From contig NC_087158.1 of NCBI RefSeq assembly GCF_035594125.1, forward strand, positions 8,110,501 through 8,174,500: 64,000 bases of DNA, given 5' to 3'. The position numbers and the translations under genes are program-made. The DNA comes from Scylla paramamosain (lineage: Eukaryota; Arthropoda; Malacostraca; Decapoda; Portunidae). Below the pieces are notes generated by a model. It had not been told where the DNA came from and ran no database searches. It worked only from the letters and a program-made list of their open reading frames with translations. Each line of letters begins with the position of its first letter. Position 1 is the stretch's first letter. This document shows positions 59,168-64,000 of the stretch, piece after piece.

Positions 59168-62100
59168 GCAAAAAACACAAAAACTCGTGTATATAAAGAA
59201 GTTTCTTAGATACCAAAATGCTGAAACTCATGAATAACAATCTTAATTGAGAAGCAGAACAACCTTACCAAAATCGTGTATTTTCAGTGTTTTTCACATT
59301 CTTACCAAAATCCCAAATAGTATGCGAAACTAGCTTTATGTGAGAAAAAAATGACATTACCAGAAGTGTCTTTTGAGTGTTTTTGAGCTTGTTAGGCAAT
59401 AAAGCACTAAAAAGCAGGGCAATTACATTACATGGGAATAAAACCAACTTTGACCAAGAACTTGCCATTATGTGTTTTTGAGCTCCTTACATACCAAAAC
59501 GCTAAAACGCATGCAAAACACTCCTTTATGGAGAAGCAGAAAAACATTACAAAAAATATGTTTTAAGTGTTTTCGATCATGTTACTTATAAAAACGCTTA
59601 AATACATGCAAAGAGCCCTATCTTTGGGAAACAAAAGAACATTACGAGAAACGTGTATTACGACTGTTTTTAAGTTTTTAAGTTAAGTGTCTTTTGAGTG
59701 TTTTTGAGCGTGTTAGGCAATAAAGCACTAAAAAGCAGGGCAATCACATTACATGGGAATAAAAACAACTTTTACCAAGAACTTGCCTTTAAGTGTTTTT
59801 GAGCTCATTACATACCAAAACGCTAAAACACATGCAAAACACCTTTTATGGAGAAACAGAATATAATTACCAAAAACATATATTTTGAGTGTTTTTGATC
59901 ATGTTATCTATAAAAACGCTTAAATACATGCAAAGAACCTTATGTTTGCGAAACGAAATGACATTACGAGAAATATGTATTATAAGTGTTTTTAAGTTGC
60001 TTAACTACCAAAAAGCTATAACCCACAAATAACTCTTTATTTAGAGAAAAAAAGAAAGAAAATAAAAAATAGGATTTTCTTTTTTTTTTTTTTTTGTTAT
60101 TCATCTTCATAGGTACAGAGATGTCAAAATTCTGAGAAAATCCAGGGCTATTATATGATAAAAGAAAATTATCAAATAAGTTAATTTTAGCTTTTTTTTC
60201 GGACTCTTATGTACCAAACCCTAAAGTGCATCCAAAGACTCCTATATGAGGAAATTAAACGACCTTGACAGAAATCTGTTTTTTGAGTGTTTTTCAGCAT
60301 GTTAGGCACCAAAACGATAAATAATAAGGAACTCACTCTATATGAGAATCCAAAAAAGAAAATTGCTGAAAACGTGTCTTTTCAGTGTTTTACGTAGAAA
60401 AAACGCTAAAACGGATGCAAATTAACCAATATCAAGAAATAGAAAAATATTACCAAAAAGGTATATTTTGTGTGTTTTTGAGCTTGTTACCTACAAAAAA
60501 CGCGAAAATTGATGCAAAGCACTCTATATTAGAAAAGAAAAGGACTTTGCAAGAAAAGTGTATAATGAGTTTTTTTTATAGTTCAAAAGAACCAAAAGGC
60601 AAAAAACACAAAAACTCTTGTATATGGAGAAGGTTCCTAGATACCAAAATGCTGAAACTCATGAATAACACTCTTAATTGAGAAAAAGAACAACCTTACT
60701 GAATGCGTGTATTTTGAGTGCTTTTCACATTCTTAGTTACCAAAGTCCCAAATTGCATGCGAAACCACCTTTATGTGAGAAAAAAAATGACATTACCAGA
60801 AAAGTGTCTTTTGAATGTTTTTGAGTTTTTGAGCGTGATAAACAATAAAGCACTAAAAAGCAGGGCAATCACATTACATTGGAATAACACCAATTTATAC
60901 CAAAAACTTGCCTTTAAGTATTTTTGAGCTCCTTATATACCAAACCGCTAAAATGCATGCAAAAACAAACTTTATGGAGAAACAGAATAACTTTACCAAA
61001 AACATGTATTTTGAGTACTTTTGCTCATATTATTTAAAAAAAAATCTCTTAAATACATACAAAAAACATTATGTTTGGTATACAAAAGGACATTACGAGA
61101 AACGTGTATTATGAGTGTTTTTTAAGTTCCTTAAGTACCAAAAAGCTAAAACCCACAAATAACACTCTTTATTTAGAAAAAAAAAAAATAAATAAATAAA
61201 AAAATGGAAATCTTTTTTTTTTGTAATTCATCTTCATAGGTACCAAAATGCCAAAATTCTGGGAAAAATCAGGGGAATCATATGATAAAAGAATATTATC
61301 AAAAAAGTTAATTTCAGCTCTTTTTTTCGGACTAAAGTGCATGCAAAGCCTCCTATATGAGGAAATTAAACGACCTTACCAGAAATCTGTTTTTTGAGTG
61401 TTTTTTTTAGCATGTTAGGCACCAAAATGATAAATAATAAGGAACTCACTCTATATGGGAATCCAAAACAAAGTTATTGAAAACGTGTATTCTCAGTGTT
61501 TTACGTAGAAAAACGCTAAAACGGATGCAAAGCAACCAATATCAAGAAATAGAAAAACGTTGCTGAAAAGGTATATTTTGAGAGTTTTTGAGCTTGTTAC
61601 CTACAAAAGACGCGAAAATTGATGCAAAGCACTCTATATTGGGAAACAAAAGGATATTGCAAGAAAAGTGTATAATGAGTTTTTTATAGTTCAAAAGAAT
61701 CACAAGGCAAAAAACGCAGAATCTCGTGTATATGAAGAGGTTTCTTAGATATAAAAATGCTAAAACTCATGTATAACACTCCTAATTGAGAAAAAGAACA
61801 ACCTTAATAAATGCGTGTATTTTGATTTCTTTTCACATTCTTAGTTACCAAAACCCCAAATTGCATGCGAAAATAGATTTGTGGGAAAAAAAGACTTTAC
61901 CAAGAAAGTGTCTTTCGAGTGTTTTTGAGCGTAATAGGCAATAAAGCACTAAAAAGGAGGGCAATCACATTACATTGGAGAAATACGAATTTTTACCAAG
62001 AACTTGCCTTTAAGTGTTTTTGAGCTCCTTATATACCAAAACACTAAAACGCATGCAAAACACTCTTTATGGTGAAAAGAATAATATTACCAAAAACATA

Positions 62101-62803
62101 TATTTTAAGTGTTTTTGATCATGTTACCAATAAAAACGCTTAAATACATGCAAAGAACCCTATTTTTTGGGAAACGAAAGGACATTACGGGAAACGTGTA
62201 TTATGAGTGTTTTTAAGATCATTATTTACCAAAAAGCTAAAAGCCACAAATGATACTCTTTATTGAGAAAAAAAATAAATAAATAAGTAAAAAAATACGA
62301 TATTTTTTTTCTTTCTTTTTCATCTTTACAGGTACCGAGATGCCAAAATTTGAACAAAATTCAGGAAATTATGAGTCAATTATCAAAAAAGTATATTTTA
62401 GCTTTTTTTTTTTCGTACTGCTATGTACCAAACCCTAAAGTGCATGCAAAGCCACCTATATGGGGAAATTAAATGTCTTTACCAGAAAACTGTCTTATGA
62501 GTGTTTTTCAGCTTGTTAGGCACCATAACGGTAAATAACATGCAAGTCACTCTATATGGGAATCTAAAACAAAATTACTGAAAACGTGTCTTCGTGTTTT
62601 ACGTAGAAAAACGCTAAAACGGACGCAAACCAACCAATAAGAAGAAATAAAATAACATTACCAATAAGGTACATTTTGAGTGTTTTTGAGCTTGTTACCT
62701 ACAAAAAACGCGAAAATGGATGCAAAGCACTTCCTATTGGGAAACAAGAGGACATTACGAGAAACGTGTATAATGAGTGATTTATTATTTTTGAGCAAAA
62801 GAA

Positions 62804-62827
62804 CTTGTGGTTCACAAGAACCACAGG
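62804..62827. repeat. unit-specific hairpin, third occurrence
   Basis: Same hairpin with one mismatch in the right arm (GAACCACAGG). Confidence 0.88.
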
Positions 62828-64000
62828 GCAAAAAACGCAAAAACTCATGTATATCAAGAAGTTTCTTAGCTAACAAAATGCTGAAACTCATGAATAACAA
62901 TATTAATTGAGGAACAGAACAACCTTACCAAATGCGTGTATTTTGAGTGTTTTCACATTCTTAGTTAGCAAAACCCCAAATAGCACGCGAAACTATGTTG
63001 GAAAAAAAATGACATTACCAGAAGTGTCTTTTGAGTGTTTTTGAGCGTGTTAGGCATTAAATCACAAAAAAAGGGCAATCACATTACATGGGAATAAATC
63101 CAACTTTTACCAAGAACTTGCCTTGAAGTGTTTTTGATCTTACAAACCAAAACGCTAAAACGCATGCAAAAAAACTCCTTTATGGAAAAGCAGAATAACA
63201 TTACTAAAAACATGTGTTTTAAGTGTTTTTTGATCATGTTACCTATAAAAACGCTTAAATACATGCAAAGAACCCTATGTTTGGGAAACGGAAGGACATT
63301 ACAAGAAACGTGTATTAGGACCGTTTTTAAGTTCCTTAAGTACCAAAACGTTAAAATCCACAAATAACACTCCTAATAGTGAAAAAAAATAGCTTTTTTT
63401 TATATTGATTTTCATAGGTACCAAGATGCCAAAATTCTGCTAAAATTCAGAGAATTTATGTGAAAAAAAGAACATTATGAAAAAAGTTAATTACAGCTCT
63501 TTTTCGGATTTTTATGTACCAAACTCTAAAGTGCATGCCACCTATATAAGGAAGTTAAACGACTTTACCAAAAACCTGTCTTTTCAGTGTTTTTCAGCAT
63601 GTTAGACACTAAAACAATAAATAATATGGAAGTCAGTCAATATGTGAATCCAAAACAAAATTACTGAAAACGTGTGTTTTCAGTGTTTTACGTAGAAAAA
63701 CGCTAAAACGGATGCAAACCAATATGAAGAAATAGAATAACATTACCAAAAAGAGTTTTTGAGCTTTTTACCTACAAAAAACGCGCAAATGGATGGAAAG
63801 CACTCTATATTGGGAAGCAAAAGGACATTACGAGAAACATGTATAATGAGTGTTTTATAGTTTCACAAGAACCACAAGGCAAAAAACGCAAAAACTCGTG
63901 TATATAGAAAAGTTTCTTACATACCAAAACGCTAAAACTCATGAATAACACTTTTAATTTAAAAACAGAACTACCTTACCAAATGTGTGTATTTTGAGTG

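Overview
This window looks like heterochromatin from an arthropod, most likely a decapod crustacean. The basis is indirect. Two non-LTR retrotransposon families have reverse transcriptase and endonuclease signatures of the kind common in crab and shrimp genomes. Long GA, CA and TA microsatellites are abundant. One stretch looks like intron-split coding DNA, and there is no bacterial gene organisation. No species-diagnostic gene was recognised.

Layout. (1) 1-9.5 kb is ordinary repeat-rich DNA. It holds a decayed minus-strand endonuclease/RT retrotransposon (about 216-3260), dinucleotide arrays, a local three-fold tandem repeat (4325-4630), two or three tRNA-like SINE fragments, and a cluster of exon-like segments on the minus strand (6213-8533) that may be part of an unrecognised gene. 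(2) From about 9487 to the right edge the window is one AT-rich satellite family, more than 54 kb long, broken only by mobile elements and TA arrays. Its monomer is about 96 bp. Five monomer types (called A-E here) recur in the fixed order D-E-A-B-C. In the better-preserved stretches (9.5-19.7, 28.4-31.2 and 52-64 kb) two diverged five-mers form a 10-monomer higher-order unit of about 1.04-1.13 kb. In the older stretches (19.75-26.7, 31.2-49.9 kb) monomers are more diverged and only the five-type cycle is visible. A block of about 9.9 kb (31.24-41.17 kb) lies in the opposite orientation.

A segment of the old satellite followed by a 5'-truncated CR1/L2-like LINE occurs twice (about 19.75-28.5 and 47.73-52.1 kb). 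The first copy was later hit by a young LTR retrotransposon (21006-25700, target duplication GCATG), and the second copy preserves the empty site. The element has near-identical 716-bp LTRs and an 823-codon open frame in the order integrase, reverse transcriptase, RNase H. That is a Ty3/gypsy-type polymerase in a copia-like order (Gmr1-like). Gag, protease and the primer-binding site are missing.

No cellular pathway or operon is present. The elements relate as layers: satellite amplification, LINE insertion, duplication of that block, inversions and snap-back rearrangements, then a recent LTR insertion. The most notable items are the nested satellite hierarchy with its inverted block, the gypsy element with integrase-first order, and several perfect or near-perfect snap-back palindromes, one of which has spread to three higher-order units.
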